This document shows, one piece after another, positions 54,566-64,000 of a stretch of 64,000 nucleotides of DNA (position 1 is the first letter of the stretch; each line of letters begins with the position of its first letter). This DNA comes from Leguminivora glycinivorella (Eukaryota; Arthropoda; Insecta; Lepidoptera; Tortricidae). The stretch spans positions 3,410,001-3,474,000 of the forward strand of contig NC_062991.1 in NCBI RefSeq assembly GCF_023078275.1. Direction: 5' to 3'. Below the pieces are notes generated by a model. It did not search any database and was not told where the DNA came from. It saw only the letters and a program-made list of their open reading frames with translations. The position numbers and the translations under genes were made by a program.

Positions 54566-54830
54566 TTGCCAGCTTGGCTTACCAAAGGCCAAACATGCGA
54601 TGATTTGCGTTCTAAACAGCACACTCTCGAAAGGAAAATTATGCTCGGCAAAGTCGAAGGCCGACGCTCCAGGGGTGGAATACCGCTAAGGTGGGCTGAC
54701 ACCGTGAAGAAAGCTTGTGGTTCCATGCAGATGGCAGTCCATATGGCCCTAGACCGCGTCAAGTGGAGAGAAATCACTGTTGGTCACGATCCTCAGCCAT
54801 GAGGGAACGACTGAGAAGACTGAATTACCA
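54566..54830 (+). pseudogene. LINE ORF2 C-terminal fragment
   Basis: Reads LERKIMLGKVEGRRSRGGIP, LRWADTVKKACGSMQMAVH and DRVKWREITVGHDPQP then stop, a typical tail of a LINE polyprotein. 5'-truncated. Confidence 0.78.
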
Positions 54831-54849
54831 AAGGCCAAAGTTTTAAAGA

Positions 54850-57000
54850 ATAAATGTAAAGATACTCTTAGTAATGTCCGGGATTGGGACCTTCTCTTTT
54901 TGCCTCGATGTGATAACTTTTTTTACAATAAAACCTAACGAGTCTTGGTCACCAATTTAACAGTGAACTATTGAAATATGTGTCATTAAAGGACGACTCG
55001 TTTAACTTCTAACGGATACATCCGCTCTTAGTAAGTACTTGGCTGTCTTCTTAGCATGCTACCTTTTCTTAACACAAAATCCTAATATTATCTGACTCGT
55101 ATGGCTTTCAGAGAATAGGGAACTAAGACGAATCTAATGTGAGATGTCACACATCCATCCATCCAAAACAGTGTTCATCACCTTCGGCACTTGAGCAGTG
55201 ACGAGAAAATTACACTGACAATGACTCAAGTAGTCCTCATAAATAGAAACCTTCAGATCGGGAGGTTTAAAACTGGTTCAAATTCAAGGTCCATGTCGCG
55301 TGCTTCCTACAGGATGGGCCCACGCGCCTTCCGATCTAATCAGGTTGTCATGCAATGCCATCTAGTGACAACATTAATTTTGCGGATGGGACGTTTTCGC
55401 TATTTGGTTTCTCCTTCTGTGCCTTGGTTCATCTTCATTGATTCCTCGGCTATCTATTTATACAAGTGTGTGAAAAGCTTTTTTCACCACACCAACTGGT
55501 AAAGGCTTACTCTGCTATTCGAAAACAGACAGCAACATTGAATTTTGTCCACAAGAGTGCAAAGTAATTTCATACAAATTTTAACTTGATGTCTTAAGCT
55601 GGCTGGTATAGTTTACCTATAAACGATGATTTGGAATCTTAAATATTGAATAGACTGATGGATTTGATTTAGTTTGATGAATATTTCGTGTCAATATTTT
55701 GTTTGTGTTGGTGTGGTGAAAAATTTTGTGGCAAAGTTTGTTTAATCTTCGTGCCTTGAAATCCTCGCAACTCTCAAGATTCCACGCGAGTGATTCAATA
55801 TTGGAATCTTTCGCTTGCTCTGGTATAAAATGCCTTGTAAAACAAATAACTACAAAAATTTCCCAATCTCTGTCTTTATTGAAATCTGTTTGCTAAGTCT
55901 CAATCACTAACGATTTTGGCTTAGTGATCCAAAGTGAATCTTGGCCGCCGAATTGAGAGATCGCCACCTGTTACGATCCTGCGCAGCCTCTTGCCAGACT
56001 TGAAGCTGACGCATGTCCGCCGCCACACATACTCCCACCGATACCTGGGTTTATTGTTTTTTTTTCTCTCTTGCTTGCATTTATAGACATGCTATTCCAC
56101 TAGTTCGTGAAAGGGATCAATCAAAAATTTTACATGGTCTTTTCCACATAACCTCAGATGACTCTTTTATTATTTCACTTAATTGCCGGTCTATGCTAAA
56201 AATAACACTCCTATCAGGGTTTTATCTCAATGACTGATGCGATTTTTATCTGTGTAACCACCGGAAGTTATCTCTCTGCAGAATTCCGTGCAATTAATGT
56301 TTCTCACACTAATTTGTCAAGATGAGCACAACACGTAAAGGTGATTCGTCACACAATTGTAGGAACAGTTATGCGGCAAGGTATGTTGTCAAATGCACTT
56401 TAAAGGGGTCCTGATGATCAGTCCCCCAGACCAGACACCAACGGCCTGTTGGTCCAACAGTTTTTACTTCAACAACAAGTAGTGACCTGAGAAAAGTCTC
56501 GTCAGTAGGCCCTTTAAGAGGATAGAGAGGGATGGTATACTCTTCGGTTATCAAAACAATTATGAATAAAATCGGTCTGTACACTATCTGCCGCTTTCCA
56601 AAACTATGCTCTGTCTCACCTAATCAGCAGGATTAGTACATGATTGCCGCGAGATAGACTACCTGTCCTTATGTAATTAATACAGAAGAAGACGTGTCAT
56701 CTATCTCGCGGCAATTATGTGCTAGCCTACTGCAGCTGCATTTAAATCGACTGCTTTTGCTGTTGGTACAGTCAAATGCAAAAATACGTATCGATTTTAT
56801 CCGCTCAAAAATATGTACCGAGACCTTATTCCGCCGACATAAAGTGCTATGGGACATATTTTTGATAAGTTGTACGCACCCATATTTTTACACTTGACGT
56901 ACGAAGGAAGAAACATCATTGGTCACAGCAACTTTAACAGATGATTTTTGCAGTGGCGTTTCACGAGGCCGACAGAGATCGGAGGAACGGCATCTTTTCC
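54850..57000. other. Long stretch without recognisable features
   Basis: Mixed-composition sequence with small open frames (e.g. 55191-55502) that match no family I know. No repeat partner found in the window except short fragments. Confidence 0.4.
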
Positions 57001-57007
57001 TACTTTT

Positions 57008-57245
57008 TTTAACCCCCGACGCAAAAACGACGGGGTGTTATAAGTTTGACGTGTCCGTCTATGTGTGTGTCTGTCTGTGGCATCGTAGCTCCCGAACGGA
57101 TGAACCGATTTGGATTTAGTTTTTTTTTGTCTGAAACCTGAGTAAGTCAGGAGTGTTCTTAGCCATGTTTCATGAAAATCGGTCTACTATATCGCGGTCG
57201 GGGTTTTTTCAAAATTTCAATTTTTTAGTGACAGTTAAGAACCGT
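57008..57245 (-). repeat. CGTCGTTTTTGCG repeat, copy 3 (minus)
   Basis: Starts AACCCCCGACGCAAAAACGA and ends at the AAATTTCAATTTTTTAG boundary. Confidence 0.65.
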
Positions 57246-57526
57246 CAAGAAACGTATTATTAACTCGTGCTTGACACTCTTATGTAATCGCAAATACATC
57301 TCATGTCGTGGTCTATGTCCACGACTAGTTATTGTTAGGTGTAAACTATTGTTCTTCTACATAATCGCTTGGGGATCTGGTTGCAGTTATTATATTATAT
57401 TACCACCTTGAAGGATACGTATCCGTGACGTTACGTAAAAGCAACGTGAGATGATTTTTCTTATGAATTACTTGTGGCTGAGATCAATTATTAAAAAAAA
57501 TATTACTTTTTTTAAATCGACTACAA

Positions 57527-57746
57527 ATAACCACAAAATTAAAATTTTGAAAAACCCCCGACTGCGGCATAGAGACCGATTTTCATGAAACATTGCAAAG
57601 AACACTCCCAACTAACTCAGCTTTCAGACAAAAAAACTAAATCTAAATCGGTTCATCCGTTCGGGAGCTACGATGCCACAAACAGACACACACACAGACA
57701 GATACGTCAAACTTATAACACCCCGTCGTTTTTGCGTCGGGGGTTA
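57527..57746 (+). repeat. CGTCGTTTTTGCG repeat, copy 4
   Basis: Same family in the opposite orientation to 57008-57245, about 280 bp away. Confidence 0.65.
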
Positions 57747-58039
57747 AAAAGGAGGTTCATTACTCAGGATTACAAGATTACTCAAAGACGCCTGGACCAA
57801 TTAGGCAAATTATTTTTTTATCAAAAGAGGTATGGTTCCACTGTCAGCATGCCATGATCTGATGATGGGATCCCAGAACAATTTACAACTCATATTACAA
57901 GCGGTAGTCCCCCTCCAATTCATTTTATAAGAAAGAGAGTTCACTTGTAATACAAGTTGTAAATTGTTATGCAATTTGGCCCAATGTATCCCAAACGAAT
58001 AATCTTTCACTTGCTCGATCAATATAGTCACGTGCATTA

Positions 58040-58140
58040 AACAATCCTTGTGGTATCCCGCATTGCCACGGCTCAAATAACTGATACCTAGATCAAAAGC
58101 ATCATCATCAACTAATCCCAAGATTTGGCGTAGGCACTAG
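58040..58140 (-). mobile_element. LINE 3' end fragment, minus strand
   Basis: Diverged, inverted match of 6590-6680 (CATCATCATCAACTAATCCC). Confidence 0.5.
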
Positions 58141-58142
58141 TT

Positions 58143-58362
58143 TTACGAAAGCGACTGCCATCTGACCTTCCAACCCGAAGGGTAACTAGGCCTTATTGGA
58201 ATTAGTCCGGTTTCCTCACGATGTTTCCCTTCACCGAAAAGCGACTGGCAAATATCAAATGATATTTCGCACATAAGTTCCGAAAAACTCATTGGTACGA
58301 GCCGGGGTTCGAACCGTGACCTCCGGATTGAAAGTCGCACGCTTTTACCGCTAGGGTTCTTC
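58143..58362 (-). mobile_element. SINE family B, minus strand
   Basis: Inverted match of 6256-6475 including GACTGCCATCTGACCTTCC and GGGGTTCGAACCGTGACCTC. Confidence 0.85.
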
Positions 58363-58384
58363 AAAACCCGCTGGAGGGCGTTCT

Positions 58385-58565
58385 TACATAACTGCTTACC
58401 CAACCAGTGTTCGTTCAACAAGTTTTTTGGTTAAAATAGCCCTACGTGTGGAAACAACAAGCTCTTGTCATTTGAATCGCGTCAACAAGTCTTTTAGACC
58501 TACGATAAACGGATAAACCGCAACAAGTTGAACTTGTTAAATTCACAATGCAAATTTCTCTCAGT
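58385..58565. repeat. AACAAGTT-rich repeat, copy 3
   Basis: AACAAGTTTTTTGGTTAAAA, CAACAAGTTGAACTTGTTA and AATTTCTCTCAGTGTA. Confidence 0.6.
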
Positions 58566-59163
58566 GTACCGTGATCGTATGCTTATTTGCCACCGACGTG
58601 GCAAAGCATTGTGTAACTGTAATGGGCAGATGGGCACACTTGAGGCATTGCAAAGTCGGAAGGGCAATTGTCCGTTTACCGTGTCGTTAGCGAAAACGCA
58701 TGAACTTGACACGCCATCGACGCACGCGCCGTCTGTTAGCCGTCTGAATCAGATAACTATAGTCTGACAAGCCGTCAAAAAAAATTAGGAGTGAACGGTT
58801 ATGCGTATTTTTCTAATACCTAACAAATTTATGGCCGGCTATAGCAATAAAATAATATTTTATCATATTTCATACACGGTGAAAACGCAAAAAAAAAAAA
58901 TACTGTCATGATGCCGCTCATTTCTATGGAACAGCCAATTTTTTTTTTTCGCGATTTCAGCATTGGCCCCATAGTCAAAGTTGTTATTTTTTTTTTTTAA
59001 TTTAATTTATTTATTTCACACATACAAATATCATTAAGACCTCAAAACTCACTATGTAAAGTTTGAACGGACCTTTTTATTTCACCCTGTATAGACGCAC
59101 TTTTCTCGTTTTCCGACTCGACTGCTAAATTATTTAGTATGAGTAATAAATATGTATGGTATT

Positions 59164-59440
59164 TGAGCATTTTCAGAATTTGTGTCACCCCAATTAGCAA
59201 AACTTGTTAACAAAAATTAACTCGTCAATTTTGTGACTACAATTAAGCATAAAATCTGTCTAAAAACTTACTTTTTTCACATTCTGAATGTAGATTATCG
59301 CTTAAAAATTATGTAATTAACACAAAAACGATATTTTTATTGAAAGTTCAAGCTTAATTATCGTCACAAAACTGACAGTGAGTTATTTTTTGTTAACAAC
59401 TTACGATAATTGGGGGGTCCCAAATTCTGTAAATGCCCTA
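59164..59440. mobile_element. Fold-back MITE GGGCATTTTC, copy 2
   Basis: GAGCATTTTCAGAATTTGTG faces AATGCCC; arms as in 33655-33932. Confidence 0.75.
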
Positions 59441-59659
59441 CAATTTTTATAATAGTATAATAAAAATATACGAAATACTTTGTCACCATGCTTTCTACGT
59501 CTGCAGAAATATCTGTTAGTAAATTCTAAACATTTGTTCTACTTGCAAACTGATTATTAAAGAATAGTAAACATTGTTGCACTTAGATAAATAATCACTC
59601 GTATACAGTCATAATCATATGTGACACGACCCCAATATACATGTAGCTTTCAATCAAAA

Positions 59660-60232
59660 AATGTTCCTTATGATTTAATTATCGTGACAAAACTGACAGT
59701 GAGTTAACTTTGTGAACAACTTACGCTAATTTGGAGGCCCCAAATTCTGAAAATCGTCACTACTTTGAAAAAATCTCGTATCTCACGCTGCTCCTCAAAG
59801 TTAAAACGCAGTAAGTCTATGTGCATTCCATACATACTTACTACAATTTTCTTTTCATTAACAGACGAATATACAAGTTTTTTTGAAAAGTAGTGACGAA
59901 ATACCCATTTACTACAATAGTATAATAAAAATATACGAAATACTTTGTCACCATGCTATCTGTTAGTAAATTCAAAACATTTCTTCTACTTGCAAACTGA
60001 TTATTAAGAAATAGTAAACATTGTTGCACTTAGATAAATAATCACTCCACATACAATCATCATCGTCAGTTTTTTCATATTCTCAATGTAGATTAAAGTT
60101 TATGTAATTAACACAAAAAAAAATATTTTTATAGAAATTTCATGCTTCATCGTCACAAAACTGACAGAGAGTTGATTTTTGTTAACAACTTACGCTAATT
60201 GGGAGGTCCCAAATTCTGAAAATGCCCTTTTT
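59660..60232. mobile_element. Broken GGGCATTTTC MITE with nested TCGTCACTAC MITE
   Basis: Half-arms at 59670-59753 and 60066-60232; the TCGTCACTAC MITE copy 4 lies at 59754-59899, and 59900-60060 repeats the sequence at about 59440-59625 (AATAGTATAATAAAAATATA). Confidence 0.6.
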
Positions 60233-60452
60233 TTTTTTATTTATTTAACTAGGGACTTACAATCCTTAATGATTATATCAGCCCCATTGTACCTTAATCA
60301 ATATTACAACTTATTTTATGGAATAGTCTTATATCTACTTAAATAGTCTAGCACAAATAAATAAATTTGTTCAGCCTCAACTGACGTAGGCTCAGCTAAA
60401 ATACACTGGAATTCACCCATATCTAACCTATTCAGACCGAGTAAACAAAACA

Positions 60453-60585
60453 GGGGGGTTACCATGAAGTGCTAAAGCCGTTCAGTTTAGGTTGAGAGAA
60501 AGGGACGAAGCTATAGCAGTTCCATAGCTCCGTCCCTCTCTCTCAACCTAAACTGAACGGCTTTAGCACTTCATGGTAGCCCCCC
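60453..60585. repeat. 133-bp near-perfect hairpin
   Basis: Arms of 62 nt (60453-60514, 60524-60585) differ at three positions around a 9-nt loop. Either a fold-back MITE or a hairpin-RNA locus. Confidence 0.85.
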
Positions 60586-60713
60586 AGGGCCCGAAAATGC
60601 CCTAACGAGAGATTTTTAGTCGGCGTAAGCCGATTCCGCATCGATATATATATATATTTGGGTCTCACCCTTAAGATTTCAGACATGACGCCCTTTATTA
60701 CATCATCAGTATA

Positions 60714-60899
60714 CTGGCTTTTGCCCGCGGCTTCGCTTGCGTTAGAAAGAGACAAAAAGTAGCCTATGTCACTCTCCATCCCTTCAACTACCTCCACTTA
60801 AAAATCACGTCAATTCGTCGCTCCGTTTTGCCGTGAAAGACGGACAAACAAACAGACACACACAGCACACACTCTCCCATTTATAAATTTAGGTATAGA
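60714..60899 (-). mobile_element. Small Helitron, minus strand
   Basis: Minus-strand start TCTATACCTAAATTTATAAA after A, end CGAAGCCGCGGGCAAAAG then CCAG. Confidence 0.75.
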
Positions 60900-61309
60900 T
60901 AGGCCTTTTTGTACGGAACGTCACAAAATGTAAATTAGAATAAAACAAATATTATGTTAACAGCTTTATCAGTCACATGACTGGTCGGCTGACGTAGCGA
61001 TCATTTGTATGTATGTAAATTTGTATGTAAACAGAGTTGTGAGTCACAAGACTTGTAGGTTAATCGGGGTTACATTAAGACGATTAGTTTTTATCGATTT
61101 GTTAACACATTATGTGTATGTTAGTTTGCATGTCAACTTTAAGACGATACGGTAGGAATTCTCCATACAAACGCTCTCGACTATTTCCTCCCTGGTTTTT
61201 GAAGATAGAGCAATGATTTTTTTTCAACACAGATTGTTATTATTTTTATCTGTGTCGGACCGTTTTGATTTTTTTTGATATTCTGCTTTTTAAAGACTCT
61301 AGAGCCAAT

Positions 61310-61636
61310 TTTAACTTCTGATTAGCAGAAACGTCTGCAATCGATGCCACTAGGCTTAGAATAAATTTAAAAGTGGAAAATGTCTGCCTTGGGTGAGACT
61401 TGAACTCACGGCCTCTGGATCGATACTCCAGCGCTCTGCCAACTGAGCCACCAAGACTTCAACCAAGCCAGCGAAATTTTCCACTACTAAGGTCAATGGG
61501 ACCCGTAGCGACATCTACCGTAAGAGTGTTAAACTTCTTAAACGGCAACCGGAGTTCCAAGTCATATTGGAAATTCACCAGTTACGATGCGCTAACCATG
61601 CTAAATTTTAACTTCTGATTAGCAGAAACGTCTGCA
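61310..61636 (-). mobile_element. SINE family C, copy 2, 9-bp target duplication
   Basis: Nearly identical to 32411-32632 over the tRNA head and flanks, with an extra ~100 bp on the right and a ~28-bp terminal direct repeat (CTTCTGATTAGCAGAAACGT). Flanked by AGAGCCAAT (61301-61309, 61637-61645). Confidence 0.8.
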
Positions 61637-61874
61637 AGAGCCAATCATTAGTCAAGAAACTCAAGAAGCTGTTTTACATAAAATTATCGAAAAACTTTGA
61701 AAACGCTGTATGGGCCATAAGTAGGTATGTACACAGATGTAGTGCGAAAAGAGTTTCTGTTGACGCCGTATAGTTTTATTTCATACATTTTTTATGTATT
61801 TTACGGTTTGTTCAGTTCGACAATAGATGGCATTAGTGGTAGCGATTTTGGAATATTATTTTGGTTTATTTAGA

Positions 61875-62446
61875 TGCTCATACTCATACTCATACTCATT
61901 TATTCATAATATTCTTAAAATATTACATGTCAACAACAGGGAATAAATTATTTTGTATCATCAATTCAAAACATATTTGTAACATCTATAAAATTAAGAG
62001 TCAATATTACAATAAGATATATTATGTAGGTTACATTTAAATAAAATTACAATTCGAATAGAATATTTTGAGAATGAAATTGATATGATAGTACAAGGAT
62101 TATTAATAAATTATTGTTTAGTGGATATGTCAATGTCGAATAATTGCGTTACAGTATAAAAACATTTATTGGTTAGCCAATTTTTAAGTTTGTTTGAAAA
62201 CATATTGTTACTTTCTAACATTTTTATGTCATTAGGCAGCGCATTGTAAATTTTAGGACCTAGAACATGCATTGTCTTGGTAGATTTGCTTAGTCTGTGG
62301 GAGGCTGGTAGCAGTCGTTCTCGGCTTCCTAAACGAGTGCGAGTGAGTTTGTTCGTTGCAAAGGTGTGTTTGTGTGTGTGTACGTGTTTTGCGATGTTAA
62401 ATATGAATTGTGAGGGTAGTGTGAGTATTTTCATGTCTGCGAACAA
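61875..62446 (-). pseudogene. LINE ORF2 C-terminus and 3' UTR
   Basis: The minus-strand frame reads STKTMHVLGPKIYNALPNDI and FSNKLKNWLTNKCFY, the end of a reverse-transcriptase polyprotein; 3' UTR then runs to an ATGAGT microsatellite tail at 61877-61900. Confidence 0.78.
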
Positions 62447-62787
62447 ATGTTTGGCTGAAACTTGTCATTAAAATACTTCTAGAATTACTTGAAACAACCT
62501 GGATGTGATTCTTTAAGCATACATGCACAAATAACATATCTTTTTGTTATTAAAAATTAATTCATATTGCACTCAATAGATGTCTTTTTGTTCCTAACAC
62601 GCAAGTCTGAATCGCGGTGTTAAGATTTTTTAGCATTCGTATATAAGGTCCGGGGAACAAGGTGTCATCAGTTCCAAATCAGTTCTCAAACCAGTAAATA
62701 AATATGTGAGTGTTATACATAGTGTTATACATAGTTAAGTAACGAGTGGTGGTAATATAGTAAAGTGTTAATAAGTGGTGTGTGTCA

Positions 62788-63224
62788 TTTTTGGACCTTT
62801 TCCAGTTTTCGTATTTTTTACGGAAACGTACGAAAATGTCATGTTATTTTAATCAGTCCCAGTACAAGTATTGACTCTGTCTGAACTAACATGATGACAA
62901 ACACCACAGACATATGTAACTCCGTAAGGACAGATAAAGTCTAAGAAAAAAACGTACTTCAGAACCATAGAAAAAAAAGGTACGGTGGGCTAGATGGCGA
63001 TACACCTTTGGGGGACTCTCGGCTAGATGGAGCTAATAATGATATTTGACATTTTAAGACATACAATATGGGTCAATTGTCAAAACTGAGGTTCAAAAGT
63101 TTTAAGCCTGTGTCGAGAGACTGACCACACATTTTTCTTTGGCAGTAACTCTCTAGAAACTCGATCCTCTTTGCAAATACGAAGGTTTCCGTAAAAATAC
63201 GAAGGAAAACCTTTTCGCACTACA
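62788..63224. mobile_element. TGTAGTGCGAAAAGG MITE split by the ~290-bp repeat
   Basis: Outer arms (TTTTCGTATTTTTTACGGAA left; CGCACTACA right) match 13884-14043; 62910-63168 is the ~290-bp repeat in inverse orientation. Confidence 0.75.
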
Positions 63225-63228
63225 TTTT

Positions 63229-63470
63229 GACAACCGGTCTGGCTCAGTCGGTAGTGACCCTGCCTGCTGAGCCGCGGTCCTGGGTTCGAATCCCGGTAAG
63301 GGCATTTATTTGTGTGATGAGCACAGATGTTCCTGAGTCATGGATGTTTTCTATGTATATAAGTATGTATTTATCTATTTAAGTATTTATATCGTCGCTT
63401 AGCACCCATAGTAGAAGCTTTGCTTAGTTTGGGGTTAAGTTGATCTGTGTAAGGTGTCCCCAATATTTTT
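63229..63470 (+). mobile_element. SINE family A, plus strand
   Basis: CCGGTCTGGCTCAGTCGGTA, GGGTTCGAATCCCGG, full body, T-rich end. Confidence 0.87.
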
Positions 63471-63746
63471 TTTTTTTATCTGTACTATTGTTTAAGAGTG
63501 TAAAACACCTTACTTCTCACCTATTTGGCCAATTACCCTCGTTCGCCGCTCACGAGGGCCGCTAATCAAATTACGAAGGCACATGATAGGCTTACAAACT
63601 ACCGTCTAATTGGCAATGATTCGACGAATTAGGTAAAACACGTCATTGATATTGTGGACGCTAATGATGTACGGAATGAAGGCCCAAAGTTTCACGAAGA
63701 GCTTTGGAACAGTCATATTTTATTAGGTATTCAAAGGTTTGTACCA

Positions 63747-64000
63747 TTTTTTAGGGTTCCGTAGTCAACAAGGAACCTTTATAGTTTCGCCATATCTGTC
63801 CGTCCGTCCGTCCGTCCGCGGATAATCTCAGTGACCGTTAGCACTAGAAAGCTGAAATTCGGCACCAATATGTATATTAATCACGCCGACAGTGGTAAAA
63901 TAAAAAGTGGAAAAAAATGTTTTGTTAGGATACCCCCCCTACATCTAAAGTGGGGACTGATTTTTTTTTTCATTCCAACCCCAACGTGTGATATTGTTGG
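63747..64000 (+). mobile_element. HINE-like element, runs off window end
   Basis: T-run, AGGGTTCCGTAGTCAACAAG, (GTCC)n, GCGGATAATCTCAGTGACCG; same order as 45904-46348 but cut by the window. Confidence 0.7.

Overview
The window reads as nuclear DNA of a lepidopteran (moth) insect. The grounds are an animal ClC chloride-channel gene split into many short exons, AT-rich introns, and a dense load of repeats of types common in moth genomes: Helitrons with a GC hairpin and CTAG end, tRNA-headed SINEs, LINE 3' fragments, TA-, 8-bp- and TTAA-flanked MITEs. There are no operons, no bacterial genes and no CRISPR array. Family assignments below rest on motif recognition by eye, not on searches.

One host gene can be read with confidence. 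On the minus strand, 12 consecutive exons between 16204 and 1692 join in one reading frame (1503 nt, 501 codons, every junction GT-AG) and encode most of the membrane domain of a ClC-2/ClC-a type chloride channel. The 5' exon(s) (>16204, not located) and the 3' exons (last helices and CBS domains, <1692) are missing from view. The GSGIPE, GKEGP and G-x-F-x-P anion-path motifs are intact. Two exons, the first visible one and the one with the G-x-F-x-P motif, are each followed in the next intron by decaying partial tandem copies of their own donor-side half.

Layout: 52-1674, a TIR element with TA duplication ending 17 bp from an exon. 1692-16204, the channel gene, its introns filled with MITEs, SINEs, small Helitrons and LINE tails. 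16293-22390, a composite block bounded by short inverted ends and flanked by arrays of a TTATAAG-type motif; it contains a 2.3-kb Helitron with three internal ~440-bp repeats and a small possibly spliced gene relic. 22400-34900, foldback elements and LINE/SINE debris. 34926-36401 and 45080-47033, an inverted duplication, one arm carrying a later insertion whose empty site is kept in the other arm. 36412-45078, nested MITEs, a LINE tail, a Gypsy gag fragment, a motif-rich tandem array and a Helitron end. 47490-50600, LINE ends, SINE and a 55-bp minisatellite. 50600-64000, more LINE tails, SINEs, foldbacks and a near-perfect 133-bp hairpin.

Apart from the channel, nothing here looks like an intact functional gene. 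The most noteworthy signals are the exon-fragment duplications within the channel gene, the 6.1-kb subterminal-array block, the perfect 60-bp fold-back around a tRNA-like core, and the several insertions datable from empty sites.
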